Part shown: positions 54,727 through 64,000 of the stretch, one piece after another
How positions within the stretch are numbered: the first letter of the stretch is position 1
Layout of the letters: the number at the start of each line of letters is the position of its first letter
Assembly: GCA_022495995.1 (NCBI GenBank)
Contig: JAFEMH010000935.1
Span: forward strand, 472,501-536,500
Direction of reading: 5' to 3'
Origin: Adenophora triphylla var. japonica
Lineage: Eukaryota > Streptophyta > Magnoliopsida > Asterales > Campanulaceae
Length of the DNA: 64,000 bases
Made by a program: the position numbers and the translations under genes
Notes under the pieces: generated by a model
What the model was told of the DNA's origin: nothing
Seen by the model: the letters and a program-made list of their open reading frames with translations, nothing else
Databases searched by the model: none

Positions 54727-56030
54727 TTTACAATAAAGAATTAATATTTCAAATTATTCACAATATTAATAATTTAAAAAATATGAGAGATGTGTGTGTT
54801 AATTCATTATTGTAAAATTATGCATTTTACGGTAATGAATAAAAATTAATGTTACGACGTGACGTTGTGACGGTTGAAACACAAAAGCTTAGAAACCCGT
54901 TTAAGAATCTTTAACTTATCATGTTGAGGTCAACATGTAGTCATCGATTCTTAAATTATCCGTGTGGACAGTCTTGAAATGCACGATTATATGATTTGTA
55001 AATATCATCATTGTCTATTAAAATTGCTTGAATAGTCGATAGTTGAGATATTTTGGTTCCATTAATCCTATTGTTCTCTGAGTGTATACTAGACATATAT
55101 GGTTGATTACACTGTCGATTCTAATCGATAGTGTTTGATTGACCTAGTCTACGTCGTGCACTTGGAGACCATGGGGTTATGCTGCCGAAATTTCTTGATT
55201 TTCGATTATAAAGCAAGTAGACAAGGTGATATTTGCAATTCATATGTGTATTTCGGGATGGGATAGAAGCCAACCCAATTCTAAACTTAATGGACATGAA
55301 TTGTCCTTTCATCATAGGGAATAATATACTTTACAACAAAGAATTAAATATTAATATTTAAAATTATTCAAAATATTATGATAGATGTGTGTGTTAATTC
55401 ATTATTGTAAAATTATGCATTTTACGGTAATGAATAAAAATTAATGTTACGACGTGACGTTGTGACGGTTGAAACACAAAAGCTTAGAAACCCGTTTAAG
55501 AATCTTTAACTTATCATGTTGAGGTCAACATGTAGTCATCGATTCTTAAATTGTCTGTGTGGACAGTCTTGAAATGCACGATTATATGATTTGTAAATAT
55601 CATCATTGTCTATTAAAATTGCTTGAATAGTCGATAGTTGAGATATTTCGGTTGCATTAATCCTATTGTTCTCTGAGTGTATACTAGACATATATGGTTG
55701 ATTACACGCTGTCGATTCTAATCGATAGTGTTTGATTGACCTAGTCTACGTCGTGCACTTGGAGACCATGGGGTTATGCTGCCAAAATTTCTTGATTTTC
55801 GATTATAAAGCAAGTAGACAAGGTGATATTTGCAATTCATACGTGTATTTCGGGATGGGATAGAAGCCAACCCAATTCTAAACCTAATGGACATGAATTG
55901 TCCTTTCATCATAGGGAATGATATACTTTACAACAAAGAATTAAATATTAATATTCAAAATATTAATAATTAAAAAAATGTGATAGATGTGTGCGATAGA
56001 AGCCAACCCCAATTCTAAACCTAAAGAAAC
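54727..56030. repeat. 600-bp tandem repeat, two full copies and one deleted copy
   Basis: Units start TTTACAAYAAAGAATTAA at 54727, 55330 and 55927. The first two are about 603 and 597 bp and nearly identical. The third keeps its first 70 bases, then jumps to the unit's end (GATAGAAGCCAACCC) by internal deletion. Each full unit contains a short minus-strand open frame of 64 codons, without known domain. A further partial copy lies at 60252-60530 inside the CACTA region. Confidence 0.9.
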
Positions 56031-56114
56031 ATGTCTTGTTGCTTTTAAGTTTGTAATCCAAATTTAGGGAATTGTAATGCGTTAATTACATCTAAACTGT
56101 TAATACATTATGAA

Positions 56115-56970
56115 ATGCAGGAGTTAATTATGTCTGGAGAAGATCGTAATTGGATGGATAATCGTAGTAATCACGGTAGAAGGGGTGTCAGACCTCAATT
56201 CTTAGAAGGTTTAGAACATTTCGTGGAGTTTGCTAGAGCGCATCCCCAGTGCATGCGTGGTGATAAGATTAGGTGTCCTTGTAAAAAGTGTAAGAATAGA
56301 AAATATCGAGTGTTGGATGGGTAAAGAAACATGTTTTAGAGGCGGGGTTTGTTGATGGTTACAAGGTATGGGTAGCGCGGGGAGCGTTATGTGGTTGAAA
56401 CAAGTGTTCGCAATCATCCTCTTGTATCAAGTGGTCCGCCAAGGGAACTGAACATTTGATTGATGAAGAGGAGCCGTCTGTCGGTTTGGATGATATGGTT
56501 CGAAATGCGCCTGGAGTTTGATTGGAACCCTAATCCAATAGAGGCACCAAATCCCGTTGCAAAGAAGTTTATGGATTTAATGGACTCTGCAAATGAGAAA
56601 ATTCATGTAGGTGCAAAGGCTACGGTGTTAGAGCAAGTGGCCCGAGCTTCTAACTATCAAGGCTGATACAAATATGAGCCGGCATACTTACGATCGTATA
56701 ATGTCATGGGGACGACGGATGGTACCCGAAGAAAGTAATATGGTTCACAATTTTTATGAGACGAAAAGTTGGTGGGGCGAGATCGGTCTTGGGTATGTTA
56801 AAATTGATGCTTGCAAGAATCGAGTGCATGCTTTTTATAAAGAAAATGAGGGCCTCGATACATGTTCAATATGTGGACTTAGTAGGTATAAGCCACAACG
56901 CCGTGGTAGTGCCAAGCACAAGAAAAACGTGCCTCGGGCGCGATTTACGTTATATGCCGCTAATTCCTAG
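56115..56970 (+). pseudogene. CACTA transposase N-terminal part (transposase-associated domain)
   Basis: 56115-56324 encodes the plant transposase-associated domain: DRNWMDNRS, GLEHFVEFARAH, then IRCPCKKCKNRKY, with the Cys pair expected of this zinc-binding-like module. After stops and frame changes, 56460-56666 and 56674-56970 carry VAKKFMDLMDSANEKIHVGAK and MSRHTYDRIMSWGRRMVPEE, then VKIDACKNRVHAFYKEN and LDTCSICGLSRYKPQR, which are standard TNP2 segments before the catalytic domain. Four frames or stops break it. Confidence 0.8.
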
Positions 56971-57039
56971 GTTGCAACGAATTTACGCATTGAAAGAAAG
57001 CTCGAAGCCATGCGTTGGCACAAAGAGTGTCCTCGTGAA

Positions 57040-58016
57040 GAGGGTGTGATGACTCATCCTTCGACGGTGAAGCATGGAAACATTTTGATGCCACTTACCA
57101 CGATTTTGCTTTGCGGATCCTAGAAACATAAAGTGGGGATATGTACGGATGGGTTTTCTCCATTTGGACCGGGGCAAAATCTTATTCATGTTGGCTGTTA
57201 TAGTCACGGTGTATAATCTTCCCCGTGGTTATGTATGAGTGATCCTTATATGTATTTGAGTTTGTTCATTTTCGGGCCTTCGAATCCGAGGCAAAAACAT
57301 TGATGTGTATCTTCGACCTCTTATGGATGAACTCAAACAGTTTGTGGAATGATGGTGTTCGGGCATGGGATGCTTTCAAGTTGCAAAATTTTAACATGAG
57401 GGCTGCAGTGATGATGTGGACAATTAATGACTTTCCTGCTTATGGTATGATGTCGGGATGGAGCACACATGGGAGATTGGCTGTCCGTATTGTATGGAAA
57501 ATACGGATGCATTCACACTTCGGCATTACAAGAAGCGAGTGTTGGTTTGATTTCCACCGACGGTTTCTTCCTAGTGACCATCCATTTCGTAAACAGAGGA
57601 ATGCTTTCACCAAAAATAGAGTTGAGAATCGGGGCCCCCCTCCTCATCTGAGTGGGGAGGATATTTTTGAGCAGTGTCACGAGGTGTCGATGTCGGGTGG
57701 GGAAAGATATTTTCAAAGGATAGACCGAGACGGATTTGGTAAAGACCATAACTGGATTAAAAAGAGTATATTTTGGGAGTTACCGTATTGGAAGACGAAC
57801 TTGATAAGACATAACCTTGATGTCATGCATATTGAAAAAAATGTGTTTGACAATATTTTCAATACAGTGATGGGTTTTAAGGCCTCAACGAAGGACACAG
57901 ACAAGGGTCGGCTAGACCTTGAAGCGATTTCTGCAATCGTAAAGATCTCAACATTACTAAAGTTAATGGAAAAGATTTCAAACCATTGCTCCCTTTGTTA
58001 CGTCGGGAGAGGATAA
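57040..58016 (+). pseudogene. CACTA transposase central domain (Transposase_21)
   Basis: TNP2-type transposase core, which binds and cuts the element ends. Broken frames at 57040-57290 still show DGEAWKHFDATYHDFA and SIWTGAKSYSCW. The long frame 57300-58016 has WNDGVRAWDAFKLQNFNMRA, INDFPAYGMMSGWSTHGRLA, WFDFHRRFLPSDHPFRKQ and IRHNLDVMHIEKNVFDNI, all characteristic of Transposase_21 (PF02992). The usual CPYC after GRLA reads differently, so the Cys motif is lost. It ends in a stop after LLKLMEKIS. Confidence 0.87.
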
Positions 58017-58058
58017 GCAACGTGTTACTGCGGTGGTTGAAAGATTTGAAACTTCCCG

Positions 58059-59775
58059 ATGGGTATGCATCTAATATTGGCAGCTTGTGTGAATGTGGAA
58101 GAAGGGACGGTATATGGGTTGAAAAGTCATGATTGTCACGTATTATTGGATAGGTTGCTACCAATTGCATTTAGATACATTCTCCCTAATGAAATATGGG
58201 TTGCCCTAACAGAATTGAGTGAACTCTTCAGAGCATTGACTTCCAGCACTCTTCGTGTTGAGGATATGAAAAGACTCAAAGAGAGTATTGTGGTGACAAT
58301 ATGCAAGCTTGAAAAGATATTTCCGCCATCTTTCTTTGATTCAATGGAGCATTTACCAATTCACCTAGCTTATGAAGCTAGAGTTGGAGGACCTGTTCAG
58401 TATAGATGGATGTATCCATTTGAACGATTTTTGGGGAGTTTGAAAAAGAAAATGAGCAATAGAGCAAAAGTTGAGGCATCTATGTGCAATCGGTGATTGT
58501 CGACGAAATTGTGTCGTTTGTTTCAACATATTTTCACCCAGACATTGAGACAAGGTTCAATAAAGTGGGACGCAATTATGATGGGGGAGTCACTGATCCT
58601 GATGGAAAAATTTTAGTTTTTTCTTCTCCTGGTCGATTCCTTGGCAATAGAAAGTGCACGCGCATGCTAAGCAGAAAAGAATTAGAAGCGGCTAAACTCT
58701 ATATTCTCCTAAACTGTGCTGAGGTCGAGGACTACTTGAAGTAAGCATTCTTCATTTGTTATTAAGTAATGTTAATCCTAATAACTTTAATACGAACTAA
58801 GCAACTTTATGTTCTCCTTGAATGTAGTATGTTCGAAGAACAGGCTGGAGACATTGCGCCAGAATTGATTTCAATAAGGTCAGACAACGAATTTCCCTCC
58901 TGGTTTAATAATTATGTAAATGCCAATTCATTAATTCAATGTTATTAATATAATTTGAAGTATGAGTTTTTTACTATTTATGTGTTTTTATTTAGATTTT
59001 GAACAACCTTGGAGATGCAAAAGCTGCGAGATTACAAGCATTAGCACACGGTCCGTCCTTAAGAGTGAATGTATATAAGGGATATTTTGTCAATGGCTAC
59101 GTATTCCACACCGAAGAATATGGCCAAACGAAATCAACTTGGAATAGCGGGGTCAATCTCAAGGGAAATCTCGATTATTATGGCGTATTGAAAGAAGTTA
59201 TTGAATTGGAGTACTTGCTTGGAAATTCTGTAGTTCTTTTCAATTGTGAGTGGCGGGACGCTGAGCGAGGCATTACAAAACATGGCACTTTTGATCTCGT
59301 TGACTTAAAGCATTCTTCTAGGCATAATGGTGATGATGTGTTCATTCTTGCATCTCAAGCACAACAGGTGTATATGACCCCCTACCCCCGTCGACGAAGA
59401 GAGTCTAGCGGATGGTGGGCCGTATGGAAAACCAAAGCAAGAAGCACTTTTGATATACCATTGCGTGCAAAAACGTCTACTTCAAATATTGATTCATCAT
59501 TAAATGATTGTTATTAGGAAGAGGAAATGCCTATACCTTCGATTATTTCCTTGAATGATAATGTCGAGGATGAAGCATTAATGGCCGAAAACACCCGTCC
59601 ACTAGGGGAGGAAGTCACTTTCAATGAAATCGATGATGACAATGTGGAGGATGAGGAAGGAGAAGGGTATATATCTGGGTCCGATGATGAAGATGAGGAA
59701 GAAGACGACGACGAGGAAACTAGTGAAGAAGAAATTGAATTTTGTAGTGATAGTGATCAAGATTGTAGTGAATGA
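58059..59775 (+). pseudogene. CACTA transposase C-terminal part (DUF4218, DUF4216, acidic tail) with introns
   Basis: 58059-58496 and 58484-58744 encode the DUF4218-type domain (SHDCHVLLDRLLPIAFR, FFDSMEHLPIHLAYEA, GGPVQYRWMYPFERFLG). A GT-AG intron at 58741-58827 (87 nt), a short exon (MFEEQAGDIAPELIS) and a second intron at 58916-58995 (80 nt) lead to 58996-59517, a well kept DUF4216-type domain (YYGVLKEVIELEYLLGN, GWWAVWKTKAR). A stop at 59515 is followed by an acidic tail (59527-59775, Asp/Glu runs). One frameshift lies at about 58490. Confidence 0.82.
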
Positions 59776-60056
59776 ATCAGTTTAATTTTAATTCAGATAA
59801 TGTTTTGTATATAATGTTTACATTTTATATCACTTATCACTGTAATATTATATCTATTTCATGATTTTCAATTTTACTTGGTTACTCTTTACATGCTATG
59901 TAATATTACATCTCTCTCATAATTTGGACAATAAATGATTCCTACTATTTAAATGCAAACTGCAAACATCTTACTCCATAATTTACTTGAACATGTAGTC
60001 ATTAATTTGAATGTCATCGTGTGAAAAGGTTGTTGGAAAAAAATAAATAATTAGTA
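59776..60056. other. AT-rich 3' sequence of the transposase gene
   Basis: No coding block. The segment CTGCAAACATCTTACTCC (59967-60013 and context) is repeated at 60930-60985, flanking the filler with microsatellite, 600-bp repeat piece and hairpin. Confidence 0.55.
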
Positions 60057-60180
<124 letters not shown>

Positions 60181-60251
60181 AAATATAATAATAATAAATA
60201 AAAAATAAAATAATAAATAAAAATAAAAATAAAAATATACATATATGTATA

Positions 60252-60530
60252 TATATAAATATCATTATTGTCTATTAAAATTGCTTGAATAGTCGATAGT
60301 TAAAATATTACGGTTGCATTAATCCTATTGTTCTCTGAGTGTATACTAGACATGGTTGATTACACACTGTCGATTCTAATCGATAGTGTTTGATTGACCT
60401 AGTCTACGTCGTGCACTTGGAGACCATGGGGTTATGCTGTCAAAATTTCTTGATTTTCGATTATAAAGCAAGTAGACAAAGTGATATTTGCAATTCATAC
60501 GTGTATTTCGGGATGGGATAGAAGCCAACC
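60252..60530. repeat. partial copy of the 600-bp repeat
   Basis: Starts at ATATCATTATTGTCTATTAA and runs to GATAGAAGCCAACCC, matching the second half of the units at 54727-55926 with scattered differences, in the same orientation. Its position downstream of the transposase suggests the repeat belongs to this element. Confidence 0.85.
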
Positions 60531-60567
60531 CCACTACTATCACGTACAAACACTACCATGGGGTTAT

Positions 60568-60713
60568 GCTGGAGTGGAAAATCTCAAGTTTTTTGCACAA
60601 GCATTAGGCCCAAAGATTGAAACTTTGATTAATTATTATAATAGTAAATCTACTTTCAAAGTTTCAATCTTTGGGCCAAATGCTTGTGCAAACTTGATAT
60701 TTTCCACTCCAGC
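60568..60713. other. long near-perfect hairpin, microRNA-precursor-like
   Basis: Arm 60568-60628 pairs with arm 60656-60713 around a 27-base loop. Over about 58 paired bases there are two mismatches and one 3-base bulge. Arms begin and end GCTGGAGTGGAAAAT and ATTTTCCACTCCAGC. Size (146 nt) and pairing fit a young plant microRNA or hairpin-siRNA precursor, or a small fold-back transposon. Nothing in the sequence shows expression. Confidence 0.7.
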
Positions 60714-60761
60714 TCATTATAAATGTAAACCCTCTCTCTCTCTACCCCTCTCTATTTTGTT

Positions 60762-60905
60762 AATTTTGTGGTGGTGGTGGTAGTGGTGGTATACGTAGTA
60801 GTATTAGTAATAGTAGTGGTAGTAGTGGTGGTAGTAGCGGTAGTAGTGGTAATAGTGGTGGTGGTAGTACGTAGTGGTGGTGGTAGTAGTAGTGATGGTG
60901 GTAGT
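60762..60905. repeat. GGT/AGT trinucleotide repeat
   Basis: Imperfect GGT and AGT triplets with interruptions, right of the hairpin. Low-complexity open frames here are not genes. Confidence 0.92.
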
Positions 60906-61186
60906 GGGACTCTTTTCACATAGTGTATATTGGCTGCAAACATCTTACTCCATAATTTGCTTGGACATGTAGTCATTATTTTGAATGCTTCCTACTATTT
61001 AAATTTTGTTCTACTTGATAATATTTTCTGTCTACATATATATTATACTAGTTTAGATATGTCGGGTCGAGTGGCAATCGTTCAAAGAGAAGGAAGGTTG
61101 CGGGTTTTGTCCATCGTCTTGTTTCACCAAGGACGGGAGGGAGGATCTACTTCTGGTTACGGGCGTAGTGAACCATCCGGGCGGAG

Positions 61187-61416
61187 TTAATTTGGACGCA
61201 ATTATTAATGAGGAAGGAAAAATGGAAATATCTATCTCTCCCGGTGGCGGTAAGTATTATTTAATTGTAAATGTCATATATATAATGTTTACATTTTATT
61301 ATTGTCTTTTTATTTGTATATTTATTGATATATTGTTTTTTAATTAATATCTTAATAGGTTTATACATGCATGGTGGTGGTAGTGGTAGCAGCAGCGGCA
61401 GCGCTCGTGGTTGTTA
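61187..61416 (+). CDS. possible two-exon 3' end of a second CACTA gene
   Basis: Reading VNLDAIINEEGKMEIS from about 61187, a GT-AG intron at 61250-61358 (109 nt) joins in phase to a Gly/Ser-rich tail (HGGGSGSSSGSARGC) with stop TAA at 61414-61416. Splicing restores a Gly codon across the junction. A similar small gene downstream of the transposase exists in some CACTA elements, but I recognise no domain and upstream exons are unclear. Low confidence. Confidence 0.35.
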
Positions 61417-61460
61417 AACATGATTTTTCATTGACATGTAATTAAACAAACAAACAAACA

Positions 61461-61630
61461 AACATATGTAGTTTCTCTTTCCCTTTCCCCTTTTCCCCTT
61501 TTCCCCGTAGTTTCCCTTCCCTTTTCCCCTTTCCCCTTTCCCTTTCCCCCTTTCCCTTTCCCTTTCCCCCTTTCCCCCTTTCCCCTTTCCCTTTCCCCTT
61601 TCCCGACCGTTTCCCCTTTCCCCTTCCCCT
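61461..61630. repeat. polypyrimidine CCCTTT repeat
   Basis: Imperfect CCCCTTT and CCCTTT units, almost pure pyrimidine on the plus strand. The minus-strand Gly/Lys/Glu open frames are a by-product. Confidence 0.92.
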
Positions 61631-61789
61631 GTCGCTTGATTTGGACAAACATATGTATTTTATTTGATGTACAAGCGAAACAGGTTATTTGTGTGTGTTT
61701 GTAGTTTGTAGTTTGTAATTGTATTTGTTTAAAACAAGTTGTTTGAACAGGTTTACTGACCTTTTAAAGGTGGTTTAATAATAAAAACG

Positions 61790-62325
61790 AAATTTTTTAA
61801 AAAAATCGGCGGATTACCGACGGAAATTTCCGTCGGTAAATTAATAAAAAATAAATATCTAATTTCCGGCGGAAATATCCGTCGGAAAATAATAAAAATT
61901 AAAAAAATAAAACTCATTACGACGGATATATCCGTCGGTTTATGAATTTAGATTTCCGGACGGACATATCCGGCGGTAAATTTTATGGATTCCGACGGTT
62001 ATAACCGTCGGTAATGGTTTTATTTACCGACGGATATATCCGTCGGTTTATGATTTATTACCGACGGATATTTCCATCGGTAACCTCCGGCAATTGCTCG
62101 GTTAACCGGCGGCATTACTCATTTTCGACGGACGGTTCCGGCGGAATTTGAATTTTCCGGTGACAATCCGCCGGTTTTCAGCGGGAATTAGTCCGTCGGT
62201 ATTACCAACCAATTATTTCTGACGGAACCCGACGGACGCATTCCGTCGGTAATATCCATTTGCCGACGGAAATGTGGAATTACCGACGGAAATATCCGTC
62301 GGTAAAAGGTCTTTTTCTAGTAGTG
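61790..62325 (-). repeat. right terminal region of the CACTA element with CCGTCGG palindromes
   Basis: More than ten copies of (T)ACCGACGGA or its complement, many fused into palindromes. The one at 61814-61839 is a perfect 26-bp palindrome built from TTACCGACGGAAA and its complement. Such subterminal repeats are the transposase-binding sites of En/Spm elements. The region ends with the terminal repeat CTTTTTCTAGTAGTG at 62311-62325. Confidence 0.9.
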
Positions 62326-64000
62326 TTAAGCAGTTCAACCAGGGCAACCCACTCATCTCCGGAGAAGAAGCTACCAATCTGTGTTTCTTTGGGTTCTTCG
62401 AGATTCCCCGGGTTCAGTTGTCAATATCTCATCGGCATCTTGGGCTAGGCTTTCCTTTTGTTCGAGAACTGCTTTGAATCATTTTCTAAAATTTGCTCGT
62501 CTATTAAGTACGCATTATCTTCAATTGAATTAGGCTTAATTATTTTTAAATCTTGATGATTATTTCTTGTTAAGCATTCAATTGTTAGATTTGCAATCAC
62601 GGGATACTTAGAAAGGTCAACGAATTTATTCAGAGCAGAGGTAAACACAGTGTTTACAACTCGAAGACGGTCTTCTGTCGTGAGGACATCAGACCGGTCG
62701 GAAGACTCGAATTCAATAACAAGAGATTCAGGAGACCGACTCAGGACACGAGGAACAAATTTAGACTCGGAAGGACAAGGACGAGGCTTGAGCCCAAGTT
62801 TTTCAATCATAGTCTCCCTGTCAGCGATTGGTCCTCGGAACGAAGTCCAATTCTGTAGAGGTCTCTCTGCCACTGTCTCCAACATGCTTAGCTCTGCAAC
62901 TGGCTTCTTTTCAAATTCTATCATAGCCACCACCTCGCTATCAGAGGAAAAGTCAATCAAATCTCTCAGCTCCTCGGGCTCTGACAGCCCCTGCTCTTTA
63001 AACAAATCTGCCAAGTCACCATCAATATCTACAGGGTCAGCACCGCGGATCTTGCATATCGTGGGCTCATCCAAAACAAACTCTTCAAACTATTTCACCT
63101 GATCTTCCATTTGGCTCAACCTCGCTTCTGGGCAAACAAACATATCTCCATCTTCTTTGACAAAATGCTTATTCAGGGACCAACTGTATGGGCGCATCTC
63201 AGGCTTTTTGTACTTCTTACCAGCCGCTGAGGTCATTTTCTCTTTGAAAAATTCAGTCTTGTCATATGCCTTATCTTCTTTGGTCACAGCATACCCCAGG
63301 CCTTGCTTGTTTCTCTTAGCTTCAGGCAACACAAGTCTGCACAGTCCCTGTTGGCGTTTTCCCAGCCCCAGACCAGGGATATAGCTCAAGCCTCTTAGCA
63401 TTTTCAGCACAGGAGGAATCTTGTCTGAAGATGTCGTCAAATCTATGGTGCAGACTTGTCCTTTAGGCTTCTCTATTGTGAATCCGCTGAGCATCGGATT
63501 TTCCTGGTCGAGCTTGATCTCCATTACTGGTACGGTGTTGGTGCTGGTTTCCCCAATCGTAACACTGTCGCCATAAATCGTTGTCAGCACCCCATCTTGT
63601 ACAAATTTTAAGCACTGGTGAAGAGTGGAGGCTACCGCTCCAATTTCGTGAATCCAAGGTCTGCCCAATAATGCTGAAAATGTGACCGGAATATCGATAA
63701 CTTGAAATTCGACCATCATCTCTTTACTCCCAAACATCAAATTTAAAGCAACTATTCCCAATACTGCCCTGGACGTGGAATCGTAGGCTTTTATGGTTTG
63801 ATTGGATGGTCTAAGGTTCTGCGCATTGATGTCCAACATACTCATCATCTTGGTCGGGAGCACATTCATAGCTGACCCATTATCTATCAACACATGGGGA
63901 ATCCGCCGTCCTTCCAAGGGCACTTTGATGTGTAGGGACTCGTTATCCTTTGGACCATAAGCAGGCAAGTCGAGATCCGTAAAAGTAATGATGTTTCCAT
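62326..64000 (-). pseudogene. Ogre/Tat-like protease and linker to reverse transcriptase, open at window edge
   Basis: One minus-strand frame runs from the window edge to 62445 with a single TAG near 63090. It begins ITFTDLDLPAYGP, then has protease LIDNGSAMNVLPT (Asp-Asn-Gly-Ser-Ala) and LLGRPWIHEIGAVASTLHQ, a G-patch-like GLGLGKRQQG block, and an acidic linker after 63074. A shifted frame at about 62420-62330 encodes LEEPKETQIGSF and VALVELL, the segment just before reverse transcriptase in this lineage. The CACTA right end cuts it there. Reverse transcriptase is not found to the left. Parent of this fragment could be related to the pol fragment at 13940-15575, which I cannot prove. Confidence 0.83.

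Noticed and set aside
55121..55912. 64-codon minus-strand frame repeated at 55121-55315 and 55718-55912
   Set aside because: It recurs because the 600-bp unit is duplicated almost identically; no motif, and the deleted and partial copies do not preserve it.
60535..60543. CACTACTA at 60535 as the left end of the CACTA element
   Set aside because: Only eight bases match the right terminal repeat, it lies downstream of the transposase, and no CCGTCGG repeats follow.
61428..61652. Gly/Lys/Glu-repeat open frames on the minus strand
   Set aside because: Translation of the CCCTTT polypyrimidine repeat.

Overview
This window is nuclear DNA from a flowering plant, most likely a eudicot. I infer this from the plant-type LTR retrotransposon lineages (Angela, SIRE and Tork copia; Tat/Ogre and Athila gypsy), a CACTA transposon with plant TNP2-type domains, Stowaway and Tourist MITEs, and short GT-AG introns. 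I found no convincing host gene, tRNA or rRNA. The whole window is a nest of transposable elements with a few AT-rich gaps.

Left part (1-15575). A minus-strand Tat/Ogre-like pol fragment (13940-15575) was hit by a plus-strand Angela-like copia element, whose pol remnant (1-2526) and 3' LTR (2541-3330 joined to 13127-13939) are visible. That LTR was split by a minus-strand Tat gypsy element (3331-13121) with target duplication ACTAC. The Tat element carries, antisense to its pol, a decayed multi-exon gene.

Middle (15576-28799). A plus-strand Ogre-like LTR begins at 15576, exactly where the minus pol fragment stops. It resumes at 26157 and ends before a primer binding site at 27445. Inside it sits an Athila element (15827-26151) with a gag ORF, an uninterrupted 1468-residue pol, a broken env-like ORF and a 1.5-kb 3' LTR, but no 5' LTR. 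It starts at its primer binding site and is flanked by GTAAT on both sides.

Right of centre (28800-50950). A complete 10-kb minus-strand SIRE-type copia (28800-38837, target duplication AATGT) has an intact env-like ORF. A complete minus-strand Tork-type copia follows (39689-45647, CTAGG). AT-rich spacer with a Stowaway inside a Tourist MITE comes next, then LTR-like sequence holding a hAT-like non-autonomous element.

Right end (51124-64000). This holds a minus-strand Ogre-like LTR with minisatellites, a 600-bp tandem repeat, a decayed CACTA transposon whose right end is at 62325, and a minus-strand Ogre-like protease region that the CACTA entered.

The genes act only within their own elements: gag packages RNA, protease, reverse transcriptase, RNase H and integrase copy and insert the element, and env-like or antisense ORFs are lineage-specific extras. 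Themes worth following are arrays of CpG-containing short palindromes upstream of TATA boxes in several unrelated LTRs, element-wide dispersed hexamers (GATGTG in SIRE, GATGTC in Tat), the one-LTR Athila, and a microRNA-like hairpin in the CACTA region. Lineage names come from my recognition of protein motifs and layout; no database search was run.
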